From Macrostomum hystrix (taxonomy: Eukaryota; Platyhelminthes; Macrostomidae): a stretch of 64,000 nt of DNA. The stretch covers positions 26,077,001-26,141,000 of the forward strand of contig CATNEN010000038.1 in NCBI GenBank assembly GCA_950097015.1, in the 5' to 3' direction. How positions within the stretch are numbered: position 1 is the first letter of the stretch; the number at the start of each line of letters is the position of its first letter. A program made the translations under genes and the position numbers. Under the pieces are notes generated by a model. The model saw only the letters and a program-made list of their open reading frames with translations, did no database searches and was not told the origin of the DNA. Below, in pieces: positions 39,523 to 52,000 of the stretch.

Positions 39523-39528
39523 AATAAA
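39523..39528 (+). terminator. Candidate poly(A) signal of the CNBD2-like gene
   Basis: First AATAAA I see past the array that follows the stop at 38485. If used, the 36-bp array would be transcribed in the 3' UTR. Confidence 0.35.
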
Positions 39529-39529
39529 A

Positions 39530-41615
39530 TTGTATATATTTTTCTCTTAAGATAGTCGTGAATTATGTTCTACTCTGTAACCATGTTTCCATTTTTACGC
39601 TCGTACTCCCTAGAATGAAAAATAGTGGCCGGATCAACTAAGATGATTTTACACCATTTTCACTTTAACTTTCTTGATCTTTCCAGTTGTTCTAATACTA
39701 CAAAGAATATATATGCACCGCTTGGTTAGCAAACGAACCTGAAATATGCATTGGTGTGATCTCGTCAAATATAACTACTGAGCAGTGATAATATAGTAAG
39801 AGGCGGCATCTACATTGTGTTCTATCGATTGCTACAACTTTTAAAGCAACTAGTGCAAAAAAACTTTCAAGCATCACTTAGTACTAAGTTTACGAAATTA
39901 CTTTACATAGTTTAACATTTGTCTACTTTTAGTAGTCCTTTGTTTTGTTAGAGAAATGAGAAATGGGAGAAAACGCTCTTAGTATTTAGAACACTTTTTA
40001 TTTGTAACCAAATCTTTTTGTCGCATTTGTTAATTTCATGATTGAATCTACGAGAATTTCAAAATATGCGGCTCATCACTAAATTACAAACACGTATGAT
40101 AACTATCGACGGCATTAAATTTAGTTGCAAACGCAAGTTATAACAAATAAATATATATGTTATCATCCGATAATAAAAAAAATTTCGGCAATGTTTCACT
40201 GCCGTTGAATTATTATATTAAATATGATTAAAGCAATGAAAATGTAATTTTGCATATAATTCACCGCTTTTTGCTCTAGTTTGACATGTGTAACTGGCTT
40301 CAATATTTCTCATGTTGTGTTGATGAGCTCAGTGGATAGCAACTTTTTATATTCTAACTCTTTTTTATAGCTTCCAATGCATTTCCTATATCAATTATAG
40401 GTACTATCTATCAACATTGGTATTACAAGTCAATATATATCTGGAGATATAGTCTCTTTGGTAGTCTTCGAAGTGGAACTACTTTATGTTAAATTCAGTG
40501 TCAAAATTACTATAATCGCGATTTTTTTACATTTCTTAACAATAAATTGAGCTAAAATAATTTTTGTGTTAGCCCGCCTAATAAAATTGTCATAGGGGAT
40601 TATTAAACAATTTTTTCTCAGAAAGTTTTTCAGAAAGACATTTTCATGGCACTGTGGGGCTAGTGTAAAAAGGCTGCAAGAAAGGTTGACAATCGTTTTA
40701 TAAGGCATAAATCGTAAATTATTACAAAATATCAACTTGCTACTGGAATAATTTAGTTCAACATAAAACAAATCAGTTTCTTAAAACAAAATACCAAGAA
40801 AAAAAATAATTTTCATTCTTTAGCTGGGACATATAGCTATAAATTTAGCTAACAATAAATCTTGCAGCCCATACTTCTTGATCACTTTTCTTGTAAGTAG
40901 AGAAATGAGTTAATAAGTGCATTAGTGCCACCGTATTTGGTATTTTTATGCCTAGTTTAATTAGGTAAAGTATGTCATATTCAATTGCATTGTGCCAGAT
41001 GAAGTTGACCTACCCATTTGCAGTGATTAGTTAAAACTAAATTTATTCATTCTCTTTTTCAGTGTATTTTAATCTAAAACTTCAGCTCAACAATAATGGT
41101 ATCTTTCATGTTTCTTTATTGCTATTTTAACAAATCTGTTTAAATGTTCAGTTTCAGTTTGAAATAGATAGTTCAAGCAGAGCTGTATATTTCGCGCTTT
41201 GATTTTTAATAGAGGATGATGGAAAATATGTTTCTTAGCTTTGGTATTAAAATTTTCTAATAATATTAACTACTAATCTAGCTAGCTTGTTTGTGCCAAA
41301 ATATGCTGTTACTGGCTAGTGACTTTTGACCAGCTTATTTTTTGTCGGTTAAACGAATTGCCCACGCGTGGTTAGTATCTTAATTTTTACAAGTAGAAAA
41401 AACTAGTCTTTTTGTTATCGTTTGTAGTTGTTAGTAAGAAAGCGAATATTTGTTACATTATTTCAATTTTGACAAATTATTGAAGAAAAGAAATTGAAAA
41501 TAATTATTCGAATAACCACTCGCTGCCAGCTGGTGCAGATGACTCGCAATTTCTGAAGCTTTCTGTGCAAAGTTTTCGGGTTACTTTCGATTTTAGGTAA
41601 AATATATTTTTTGGT
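39530..41615. other. AT-rich intergenic DNA
   Basis: No coding frame of credible composition, no RNA gene and no tandem array visible; ends at a full-length SINE-A. Confidence 0.5.
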
Positions 41616-41619
41616 ATAA

Positions 41620-41930
41620 TTTATAATTGATTTATAATTGATTAAACCTGCCCTAATCGGGTCAGATGTGCAGCCGACAGCACAGCCGCAGCTATTGCGT
41701 GGCGCATCTGAAGGCTGCGTATGGCTGTTCAGTCCATGGACTGGGGGGACGCCACACCCACCTTCAATTATCCCAGCTGATGCTGGTACCCATTTAACAG
41801 CTGGGTGAACTGAAGCAATGCAGTTAAGTGTCTTGCTAATGGACACAAATTGTTTAAGTGGAGACGGGAATCGAACCCCCGACCTTCAAGTCGTGAGTCC
41901 GACGCCCTAACCACTAGGCTACAACCTCTG
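41620..41930 (-). mobile_element. SINE-A copy, full length
   Basis: tRNA-like head at right (minus strand: TAGCCTAGTGGTTAGGGCGT for the A-box side, GGTCGGGGGTTCGATTCC for the B-box side), long body with CCATGGACTGGGGGGACGCC, and an AT-rich tail at left (ATAATTTATAATTGATT). About 310 bp. The head could be mistaken for a tRNA gene. Confidence 0.85.
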
Positions 41931-42759
41931 GTTGGTATACAATTAAAATATATACAAATTTTGGTATATAATTATCCCATATTCGCTTATTCCCCAAATA
42001 TTATCTTTTAGGCCGTCCTGTGGAAGGGGAAATCTCAAGGAATGAATCGTGATCACTATCACCCACCCCTTCATCGATCCTTCCATTATAACCTTTGTCC
42101 AAAACGAAACAAGCTTCTTGATTCATTCAGCCCCCGAAGGCAAACGAATAATTACTTTGCTTCTTTTTCAGAAATTTCGTGTAGTCACGATTTTTATTTC
42201 GGGTTGTAACTGAAAGGCACTTTCGTGACATATCCAGTAGCTGGGATAGTTAATTTGACTTTAAACTGAGCAGCATCGTTTGAACAATCGGATAGGGTGC
42301 TTTTGTTAGCATTCATTGTTTGAGTTTGAATTTTGAGTACTTGAGCCAGGAAGAGGGAGTGATGGAATGCGAGAATTAGAATGAGAATGAGAATTTTTTT
42401 AAATGGTCGGATGCCAACCTCTGTCGGGTGGCGACACTGAGTTTATCGCTGCTTAGCTTATTGTGCTTCTGCATAAAAGGTTTTCTTTAATTTTCAGAAT
42501 TTGACTGCTTTTAGTTTTCTGTGGCTTGTTATACTCGTAGCTCATGAATGCAGTCTTGCAAGCAGAGCACTAGGCGGTCTTTCGTTAGCAAAGAGAAAGA
42601 GAAAGTTGAGATTTTGTTTATAACGAAACTTTTTATTAAGAATTCATTGCGTATGATTAAATTCATTTATTCTCACAATCTAAATGATGCAATTATTTTT
42701 ACACTTACAATCTTCAGTAGGACAAGCAATTAGATAATAAAAGCATCCTAGCTCGTACA

Positions 42760-42930
42760 TAAGGTCTGGGGGCAATGACCTGCAGCCAGCGAGGAGGCAA
42801 TTCTGCCCGTTCCGCTGACTCCTGAGCACACACGCACATAGGTACTGTACATTTGTTCTGACTTTCTCATCGTCAGGCAATGTACACTCTTTGAATTTGG
42901 CCTCGTCACGGCCTCAAATGCGTTAGACCG
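42760..42930 (-). mobile_element. SINE-B copy, partial
   Basis: Tail/body side with GCAGCCAGCGAGGAGGCAAT, TTTCTCATCGTCAGGCAATG and remnants of the head up to ATGCGTTAGACC. Confidence 0.6.
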
Positions 42931-43040
42931 ATCTGTTAATCACATTTAATATTCTAGATACATTCACAGTCTGACAAAAATTTCAGGTTTTTCTTTTAAC
43001 AAAAGCAAACGTGATTTCGTAGCCAATGCACGCCTGAGAC

Positions 43041-46000
43041 ATGGCAACCTACATGTCGGGTTTCTCGGCAGCCGTCGAGTCTTCCACACTCGACGAGCAG
43101 ATCCGGCGACTCGAGCTGGAGGGCTCCATCTTGAGATCGCAGGTGGACGAAATTCTTTCCGACGGTGAGTAAAAAAACTAGGAAAATCGTTAGTTTTTAG
43201 TGTAAAAAAACGTGTTTTATAATCATACATTTGGATTGAATGTGCTTAAAAACATTGGCGGGCACGTTTTTTATAATTGGCTGAAGGGTTATGAAGTTGG
43301 GCGCAAGGTCTGGGGTGATTGGCTGCAGGGGTATGAGGCAAGGACACAAGGCGTGAGGTGGGTGTCGGGAAGGGTATGAATTTAAGACACTAGGTGCGAG
43401 GTGGCTGGCTGGAGGAGTATTAAGTTAGTATCATATTTGGGGTGGTTGTTATCCTTTAAGTGCCCAATTGTTAATTGCCTAATTTGCTGAGTGATTGATC
43501 TAAGTCTAATTCAAATTCAACGAATTCAGAATGGTCCGATGAAAGTCAAACTGATTCAGGTAAAATTATATTCTCCATAAAATATTGTAGCTCGTATAAA
43601 GTATTCATTTTGTTATATCTTTGTTGAACAATCTATCGTATTTTTGCTGCATTTTTGTATTCCTGATTCTTTTAAAATTTCTGTTAAACAATCTTCTATG
43701 CACTGTTCGATTAAATACGAGTATCGTATCGTTAATTTCTAAAAGTCATTCTTTGAATTACGAGCGTATTATTACACAATTCCTCGTTGTAATTGCGCAC
43801 AAATGAAATATGAATTACCATATTTTTGTCTGATGCGTTAAATAACAAAATTAATTGAGAACCGTAGTTATGATTTTTTCTTTTCTTTTCAGTCACACAG
43901 CGACCGCCGCCGCCGCCGCACCCAGACACGCCGACTTTCTACGACTCCTCGTCGAGACCGCACAGTAGAGCCGGGCGCAGCAGGGGTGAGATTGACCTCC
44001 CTTAGAGAATGATGGCATTGACCTCCCTTAGAGAATGATTGGCATTGACCTCCCTTAGAGAATGATTGGCATTGACCTCCCTTAGATAATGATTGGCATT
44101 GACCTCCATTAGAGAATGATTGGCATTGACCTCCCTTAGATAATGATTGGCATTGACCTCCATTAGAGAATGATGGCATTGACCTCCCTTAGAGAATTGT
44201 GGCATTGACCTCCCTTAGAGAAAGGAGAGCATTGACCTCCCTTAGAGAATGATGGCATTGACCTCCCTTAGAGAATTGTGGCATTGACCTCCCTTAGAGA
44301 AAGGAGGGAATTGACCTCCCTTAGATAATGATGGCATTGACCTCCCTTAGAGAATGATGGCATTGACCTCCCTTAGATAATGATGGCATTGACCTCCCTT
44401 AGAGAATGATGGCATTGACCTCCCTTAGAGAAAGGAGGGCATTGACCTCCCTTAGAGTAAGGAGGCCATTGACCTCCCTTAGAGAATGATGGCATTGACC
44501 TCCCTTAGATAATGATGGCATTGACCTCCCTTAGATAATGATGGCATTGACCTCCCTTAGAGAAATGAGGGCATTGACCTCCCTTAGAGTAAGGAGGCCA
44601 TTGACCTCCCTTAGAGAATGATGGCATTGACCTCCCTTAGATAATGATGGCATTGACCTCCCTTAGAGAATGATGGCATTGACCTCCCTTAGAGAATGAT
44701 GGCATTGACCTCCCTTAGAGAAAGGAGGGCATTGACCTCCCTTAGAGTAAGGAGGCCATTGACCTCCCTCAGAGAATGATGGCATTGACCTCCCTTAGAG
44801 AATGATTGGCATTGACCTCCCCTAGAGAATGGAGGCCATTGACCTCAATTAGCAAATTTAGGTCACCGTAGTGGGCTGGTATAGCTTGGCCTTTTTAACA
44901 ATAATAATCCTTAAAAAATTTCTCACTCTCACTTGGTGCGTAGACAAAACCGAATCGGTCAGACTGTGACCTCTCCATATTACGGAGCGCTGACCCTCTC
45001 AATCTTATTCCCAAGTCATAAACTGTCACAAGCTAATTGCTGTCATTCTATCTCCGCAGATCAAAGCCGCAGTCCTTTCCGGAGCAATCAGCGCAGCTCG
45101 TCTGTTGATGCCATTCTTGCCGGCCCCAATGGAACCAGCAGGGTCAGTGTGCTAGCAATCTACTGCATCTCACTTCCCTCTCCCATTTCTCTCCCTTCTC
45201 TCTCTCTTTATCTCTATTTTCCTCTCTCCCTTCTCTCTCCCTCTCTCCCCTTCTCTCTCCCTTCTCTCTCCCTTCTCTCTCCCTCTCTCTCCCTTCTCTC
45301 TCCCTTTATCTCTATCTTCCTCTCTCCCTTCATCTCTATCTTCCTCTCTCCCTTCCCTCTCCCTTCATCTATCCCTTCTCTCTCCCTTCATCAATCCCCT
45401 ATCTCTCCCTTCATCTCTATCTTCCTTCTCTCTCCCATCTCTCTCCCTTCTCTCTCTCTTAATCTCTATCTTCCTCTATCCCTTCTCTCTCCCATCTCTC
45501 TCCCTTCTCTCTCCCTTCATCTCTATCTTCCTCTATCCCTTCTCTCTCCCATCTCTCTCCCTTCTCTCTCCCATCTCTCTCCCTTCTCTCTCCCATCTCT
45601 CTCCCTTCTCTCTCTCTTAATCTCTATCTTCCTCTATCCCTTCTCTCTCCCATCTCTCTCCCTTCTCTCTCCCTTCATCTCTATCTTCCTCTATCCCTTC
45701 TCTCTCCCATCTCTCTCCCTTCTCTCTCCCATCTCTCTCCCTTCTCTCTCCCATCTCTCTCCCTTCTCTCTCCCATCTCTCTCCCTTCTCTCTCCTTTAT
45801 CTCTATCTTCCTCTCTCCCTTCTCTCTCCCTTCATCTCTATCTTCCTCTCTCCCTTGTCTGTCACTTCTCTCTCCCATCTTTCTCCCTTCTTTCTCCCTA
45901 GTTTGTCCCTTGTCTCTCATTTGTCTCTTCCTCTACTTTCCTTAGTCTATCTACCTACAGCTCTTTCTTTACTTTTTATATTCTTCTCAATGATTTTTCC

Positions 46001-49000
46001 ATTCACTAAATTTACTTTATGAAAAACAACAGAACCAAAATTGAAAGCTAATTTTATTTCAGCCGTCGAATTACTCCCACCTGGCTGATAGCAGCGCCGA
46101 GCAACAAGAATTGGATACAATGAGGTGAGAATCAATTTATGTAGCGAAGCTCAGGAAGTTCAAGGAACAAAGACAGTATTTGTTCAAGAATCAGACCATC
46201 TATTAACTGGCCAACCATTTGGATTGCAGCAGCAAGCTAGACGCCCAGGCGGCGGCTGCTACGAGTCTTCAACAGCGGCTGCACTATACGTCAGCATCGG
46301 GCTCATTGCACCAGCCAGTCTATTATCAAAGCCAGCCTGGCCAGAATTATCCGCCGCGCCAATCGCGCACCGAAATCCTTCTGCCCCCGGCTTCGGCCGA
46401 GCGGGAATTGCGCGACGCCCGAGAACAGGTTGAGCATCTGCGACGCGAACTCCGGACCGCACACGATCGGCAGCTCAGAGAGAAAGCGGAACTTCGAGCT
46501 CAACTGGACGGCCTCCGAGCTCGCCTGATGGAGGCCAACAGTCAGAGAGAGTCGCTGGCTTCTCAGCGTGTTCGCGAGGCGACCGCTCAGGAAGATCTGA
46601 TTGGCCGGCTGCAGTCGTCTGTGGAGGCTCTCCAGGCAGCCAATAGGGAGCAGGAGGCCGCCCTGCTCGAGACCAATCGCCGCTTGGACGCCGCCAAGAG
46701 ACGTCAATTCGGTTTGGAGGCCGTCATGGCCGACGTGCGCGGCATTCTAGCCGATGTTGAACTGCGACGCCGCGGCGGTAGGCCGATTCTCGACGGCGAA
46801 CCGGTTGCTCAACAGGACGACAGCTTGTTGGCGAGCACTTTGGAGAGGTGAATTGTTGGCAGGATATGGTCTAACGGGTTTCTGATCATCTCTAACAAGT
46901 CGTTTGTCATGTCTAACAGGTTTAATGACATATCTAACATAACGAGTCTAAAAACACGTCAACCAATTTAAGAAACACTTGTAAAATGTTTTTTATGATT
47001 TTTATAGATCATGCGCCATGTCTAACGGGTTAATTATATTGCTTAGCAAGTTAATAGTAACTTTTAATTTTATCTTAACAATTTTTAAAATGAATGTCAA
47101 ACAATGATATTGTGTCAAACGAATCTCCAGCAGATGATATGAGAGATGATCGTAAGCATCGCGAACCGCCACCACCTGCCGTTCGCACAGGTGCCTGCAA
47201 GACTTTGCAATCGAATTGGACGATCGCATGCGCGATATAGGAGCCCTGGAGCGAGAACTCTCCGAGTCGCGCTGCGCGTTCCTGTCCGAGAAGGCCGAAC
47301 TGGAGGCCGCCTGGCAGAGGCGATGCGGCGAGGCTGCCGAGCAGTACGAGTCAGAGCTCAGGAAACTGCGAGACAGATCGGCTGAGGACCAGAGGAGGTG
47401 AGCCAGGGGCCCCTTCATCTCCCTGTATGTGCCTCCTTTCATCCCCCTGTATGTGCCTCCCTTCATCCCCCTGTGTGTGCCTCCCTTCATCTCCCTGTGT
47501 GTGCCTCCCTTCATCCCCCTGTATGTGCCTCCCTTCATCCCCCTGTATGTGCCTCCCTTCATCCCCCTGTATGTGCCTCCCTTCATCCCCCTGTATGTGC
47601 CTCCCTTCATCCCCCTGTATGTGCCTCCCTTCATCTCCCTGTGTGTGCCTCCCTTCATCCCCCTGTATGTGCCTCCCTTCTTCCCCCTGTATGTGCCTCC
47701 CTTCATCCCCCTGTATGTGCCTCCCTTCATCTCCCTGTGTGTGCCTCCCTTCATCCCCCTGTATGTGCCTCCCTTCATCTCCCTGTATGTGCCTCCCTTC
47801 ATCTCCCTGTATGTGCCTCCCTTCATCTCCCTGTATCTACCTCCCTTCATCCCCCTGTATCTAACTCCCTTCATCTCCCTGTATCTAACTCCCTTCATCC
47901 CCCTGTATGTGCCTCCCTTCATCCCCCTGTATGTGCCTCCCTTCATCCCCCTGTATGTGCCTCCCTTCATCTCCCTGTATCTAACTTTCTTCATCTCCCT
48001 GTATGTGCCTCCCTTCATCTCCCTGTATCTACCTCCCTTCATCTCCCTGTATCTACCTCCCTTCATCTCCCTGTATCTACCTCCCTTCATCTCCCTGTAT
48101 CTACCTCCCTTCATCTCCCTGTATCTACCTCCCTTCATCTCCCTGTATCTACCTCCCTTCATCTCCCTGTATCTACCTCCCTTCATCCCCCTGTATCTAA
48201 CTCCCTTCATCTCCCTGTATCTAACTCCCTTCATCCCCCTGTATCTAACTCCCTTCATTTCCCTGTATCTACCTCCCGTAATTTCCAAATGTTTCCCTTA
48301 GTCACTTTACTTTTCCTTTCCTCTTTGCCTCAGTCTGAGCGCACAGCTCACTGTTCTCAATCCTTCCAGGCTGGACCTGCTGGCTGACGACGCTCGCAGA
48401 GAGGCGGAGCAGCTGCGCTCCAAGGCCGACTCGCGCTCCAGCCGAGTAGCCGAACTAGAGTCCACATTGTCTCGCCTCATAGACGACTACGATAGGGATA
48501 GGAAGGCCTGGGATGCTAAACGCGCCGCATTAGAGTCCGGCCTTGACGCCAGCCAATCGGAACTAGCCGAAGCCCGTCGACTGCGCGAGGAGGCGGTGAA
48601 AGATTCCGCCCTAATGGAGCCGCGATTGAACTCGGCCGAAGCCGAAGTCGCCGAACTCAAAGCTGAACGAGACGAACTAGCTGAGGCCAGGGACTCGGCA
48701 GAGACTGAGCTGGCCGATACGAAAACTAAACTGGTTGCCAAGGCAACGGAGGTGGCCGAATTGAGGGCCCTAATTGAAGCATTGAAAGAAGAGACAGATT
48801 CGCTTACTAAGGAACAGGTGAGCTTTTATATATTTCTTATATAATTCAGTCCATGGACTGGTGATGAAACGCCACAACCACCATGAAATAACATTTAACA
48901 GCTGGGTGAACTGAAATAACGCAGAGTTTAAGATGCCTTGCTGAAGGACTCAAATTGTTCCAGTGGAATCCGGAATCGAACCCCCGACCTTCAAGTCGCT

Positions 49001-52000
49001 AATCCAAGGCTCTAAATACTAGTCTACAACCCCTCGCTCGAAGTTTCTTTGCCCAAATGATAGGTCGGGGGTTCGAATCTTATCCTAAAAAAGGATAGAA
49101 AATCAGGTGTATTTGCCAGCCTACCCAGCCCCCGGACTGAACAGAATGTGCGACCCCGCCGCCAACCAGGTGACGAAGGCGCTGGCAGAGGAGCAGCAGT
49201 ACACCCAGGCTCAGTCACGCAGCCTCGCAACCCAGCTGGCTGCTCAAACCGAGCGCTGCGAACTCCAGGCCAAGGAGCTCCAGGCTGCCAGAGCCGACGC
49301 GGCTGCGTTGGAGCGACGCCTAGCCGGCCAGACTGAGGACCGGCTGGCGCTTGAGGAACGCCTGGTGGCTGCTGGCGAGGAGCTTCGCCACCTGACTGAG
49401 CGGCTGAGACAGCGCGACGAGGAGGTGGCCAGACTGACCGGCGAGAGGGACCGGCAGTACGAGCAGGAGGCAGGGAGGGCCCAGCAGCTCGCCAGCGTGC
49501 TGGAGGACTACAGGTAACAGGATCGCTTAGGGGATTGCAGGATTCAGTTGAGGATTGCTGGATTTAATTTAGGGATTGTTGAATTCATTTGGGGATTGCG
49601 GGATTCATTTGGGGATTGCGGGATTCATTTGGGGATTGCTGGATTCATTTGGGGATTGCTGGATTCATTTGGGGATTGCAGGATTCATTTGGGGATTGCT
49701 GGATTCATTTGGGTGATTGCGGGATTCATTTTAGGACTGCTGGTTTCATTTGTGGATTTTCTCACATGGATTATGTGATTCTCTTAGGCAAATTGTGAGA
49801 TTCTCTGAGTCTATTCTAGGGCTCTCAAATAAGATTCTAGGACGCTCTAAAATGGGATTCTTGGAATCTCTCAAATGGGATTCTAGGACTCTCTCAAAAG
49901 GGATTCTAGGACTCTCTCAAATGGGATTCTAGGACTCTCAAATGGGATTCTAGGACTCTCTCAAATGGGATACTAGGACTCTCTCAAATGGGATTCTAGG
50001 ACTCTCTCAAATGGGATACTAGGACTCTCTCAAATGGGATACTAGGACTCTCTCAAATGGGATTCTAGGACTCTCAAATGGGATTCTAGGACTCTCTCAA
50101 ATGGGATACTAGGACTCTCTCAAATGGGATTCTAGGACTCTCTTAAAAGGGATTCTAGGACTCTCAAATGGGATACTAGGACTCTCTCAAATGGGATTCT
50201 AGGACTCTAAAATAGGATTCTAGGACACTCTAAAATGGTATTCTTGGAATCTCTCAAATGGGATTCTAGGACTCTCTCAAATGGTATTCTAGGACTCTCT
50301 CAAATGGGATTCTAGGACTCTCTCAAAAGGGATTCTAGGACTCTCTCAAAAGGGATTCTAGGACTCTCTCAGCGGGGACTCTCTTAGGGGAGGATTGTTG
50401 GATTCTTTGAGTAAAGTAAGTCCTATCGCACCCCACCCCACTTAGGCACCTGGTCAGCCTGTTCGAGGACCGCAATGGTCAGTTGGCGGCTTTGGAGTCT
50501 CGCGGCCGACTGGGCATCGCCGAACTCGAACGCGCCGCGGCCGAACGTGACGCCATCTACCTGGAACTGAAGGACTCCCGCCTGGAGGTTGCCGCACTTC
50601 GGGCAGACGCTGAAGCTGTTCGGGTCGCCAGCGGTCGCGAGACGGAGGCTCTCAGGCGACGCAACGGCGAACTCAACGCCCGTCTGAAGGACGCTCGCGC
50701 TGAGCTAGCGCTTGCCAGGTGCGCTGTCCTAATGATCATCACTACTGAAGTCCTGATCCCCGATCCTCAAATCCTGATCCCTGATACTGAAGCCCTGATC
50801 CCCGATCCTCAAGTCCTGATCCCTGATACTGAAGTCCCGATCCCCGATCCTCAAGTCCTGATCCCCGATCTTCAAGTCCTCATCCCTGATCCTCAAGTCC
50901 TCATCCCGGATCCTGAAGTCCTGATCCCAAATCCTGAAGTCTTTATCCTAAATCCTGAAGTCTTTATCCTAAATCCTGAAGTCTTTATCCGAAATCCTGA
51001 AGTCTTGATCGCCAGTACTGGAGTCTCAATTTTTTTTCTTAAGTCTTGATTTTCAATCCTGAATTCTTGATTTTCAATTCTGAAGTCTTCATCCCGAATC
51101 CCGTAGTCTTGATTCCGAATCCTGTAGTCTTGATTCCGAATCCTGTAGTCTTGATCCCCGGTACTGGTCTTGATTTTCACTCCTGAAGTCTGGATCCCCC
51201 AATCCTGAAGTATTGATCCTCCACGCGCCTGCCGCATCTCCAGGGACGCCCTGAAAGCCAAGGAGGAAGCCGAGGAGGCCGCAGCCGCGGCGGTTCGTCG
51301 ACATCAGCACACGGCTTCGGCATCGGCGGCAGCCGCCGCAGTCAAGAAGCAGCAAAAGCGCCAGCAGCAGATGCAGGAGAGGCGGCTAATGGCTCTGGAG
51401 GCCGACAATGAGAGGCTTGTAGCAGAGCTGGACACCTGGGCCAGGCAGTGCAAGGAGGCCACGAATTCAGCTAGACAGGTGCGTGTCTGAGGGGCTGCAT
51501 TCTTGCTCGAGATTGTGAATAGGGATTCCCCTAATATTGTGAATAGGGATTCCCCTAATATTGTGATTAAGGGTTCCCCTATAATTGTTGATAGGGATCC
51601 CCATATTATTGTGAATAGGGATTACCCTAAGATTTGAAAAGGGATTCCCCTAAAATTTTGAATATGGATTCCCCTAAGATTGTGAATAGGGACACCCCTA
51701 GGGACACCCCTGAGCAGTCTAACATGTCAATCACAGATTAAATCTTCCGAATCAATAAAATCGCAGAGCGAAGCCACAAATCGCCGTCTGCGCGCCCAGT
51801 TGGCTGCCTGTCAGCAGGTCCTGCGCCAGCAGCTTCCCCAGCAGCAGCAGCCTTTGCCAGAAGGTCGCCCTCGCCGACAACCGCAGACAGCTAAGTCTGG
51901 CCAAGCGACACTCGACGGAGCAAATGAAATTCGCCTCGCTCTGGCCGACATTCAGAGCCTGCTCGGCCGGCGACCGGGCGACGTCGAAGAACCAGCCGAC

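Noticed and set aside
41860-41930. Possible tRNA gene
   Set aside because: tRNA-like head with A and B boxes, but it continues into a 300-bp body shared with 52535 and 57946: it is a SINE, and the cloverleaf stems are not maintained.
44933-45901. 322-codon Ser/Leu/Pro-rich frame
   Set aside because: Pyrimidine-rich intron repeat; only the part at 45060-45142 is an exon, in a defined phase.
47002-48387. 428- and 329-codon frames on both strands
   Set aside because: Generated by the 24-bp array of coiled-coil intron 7.
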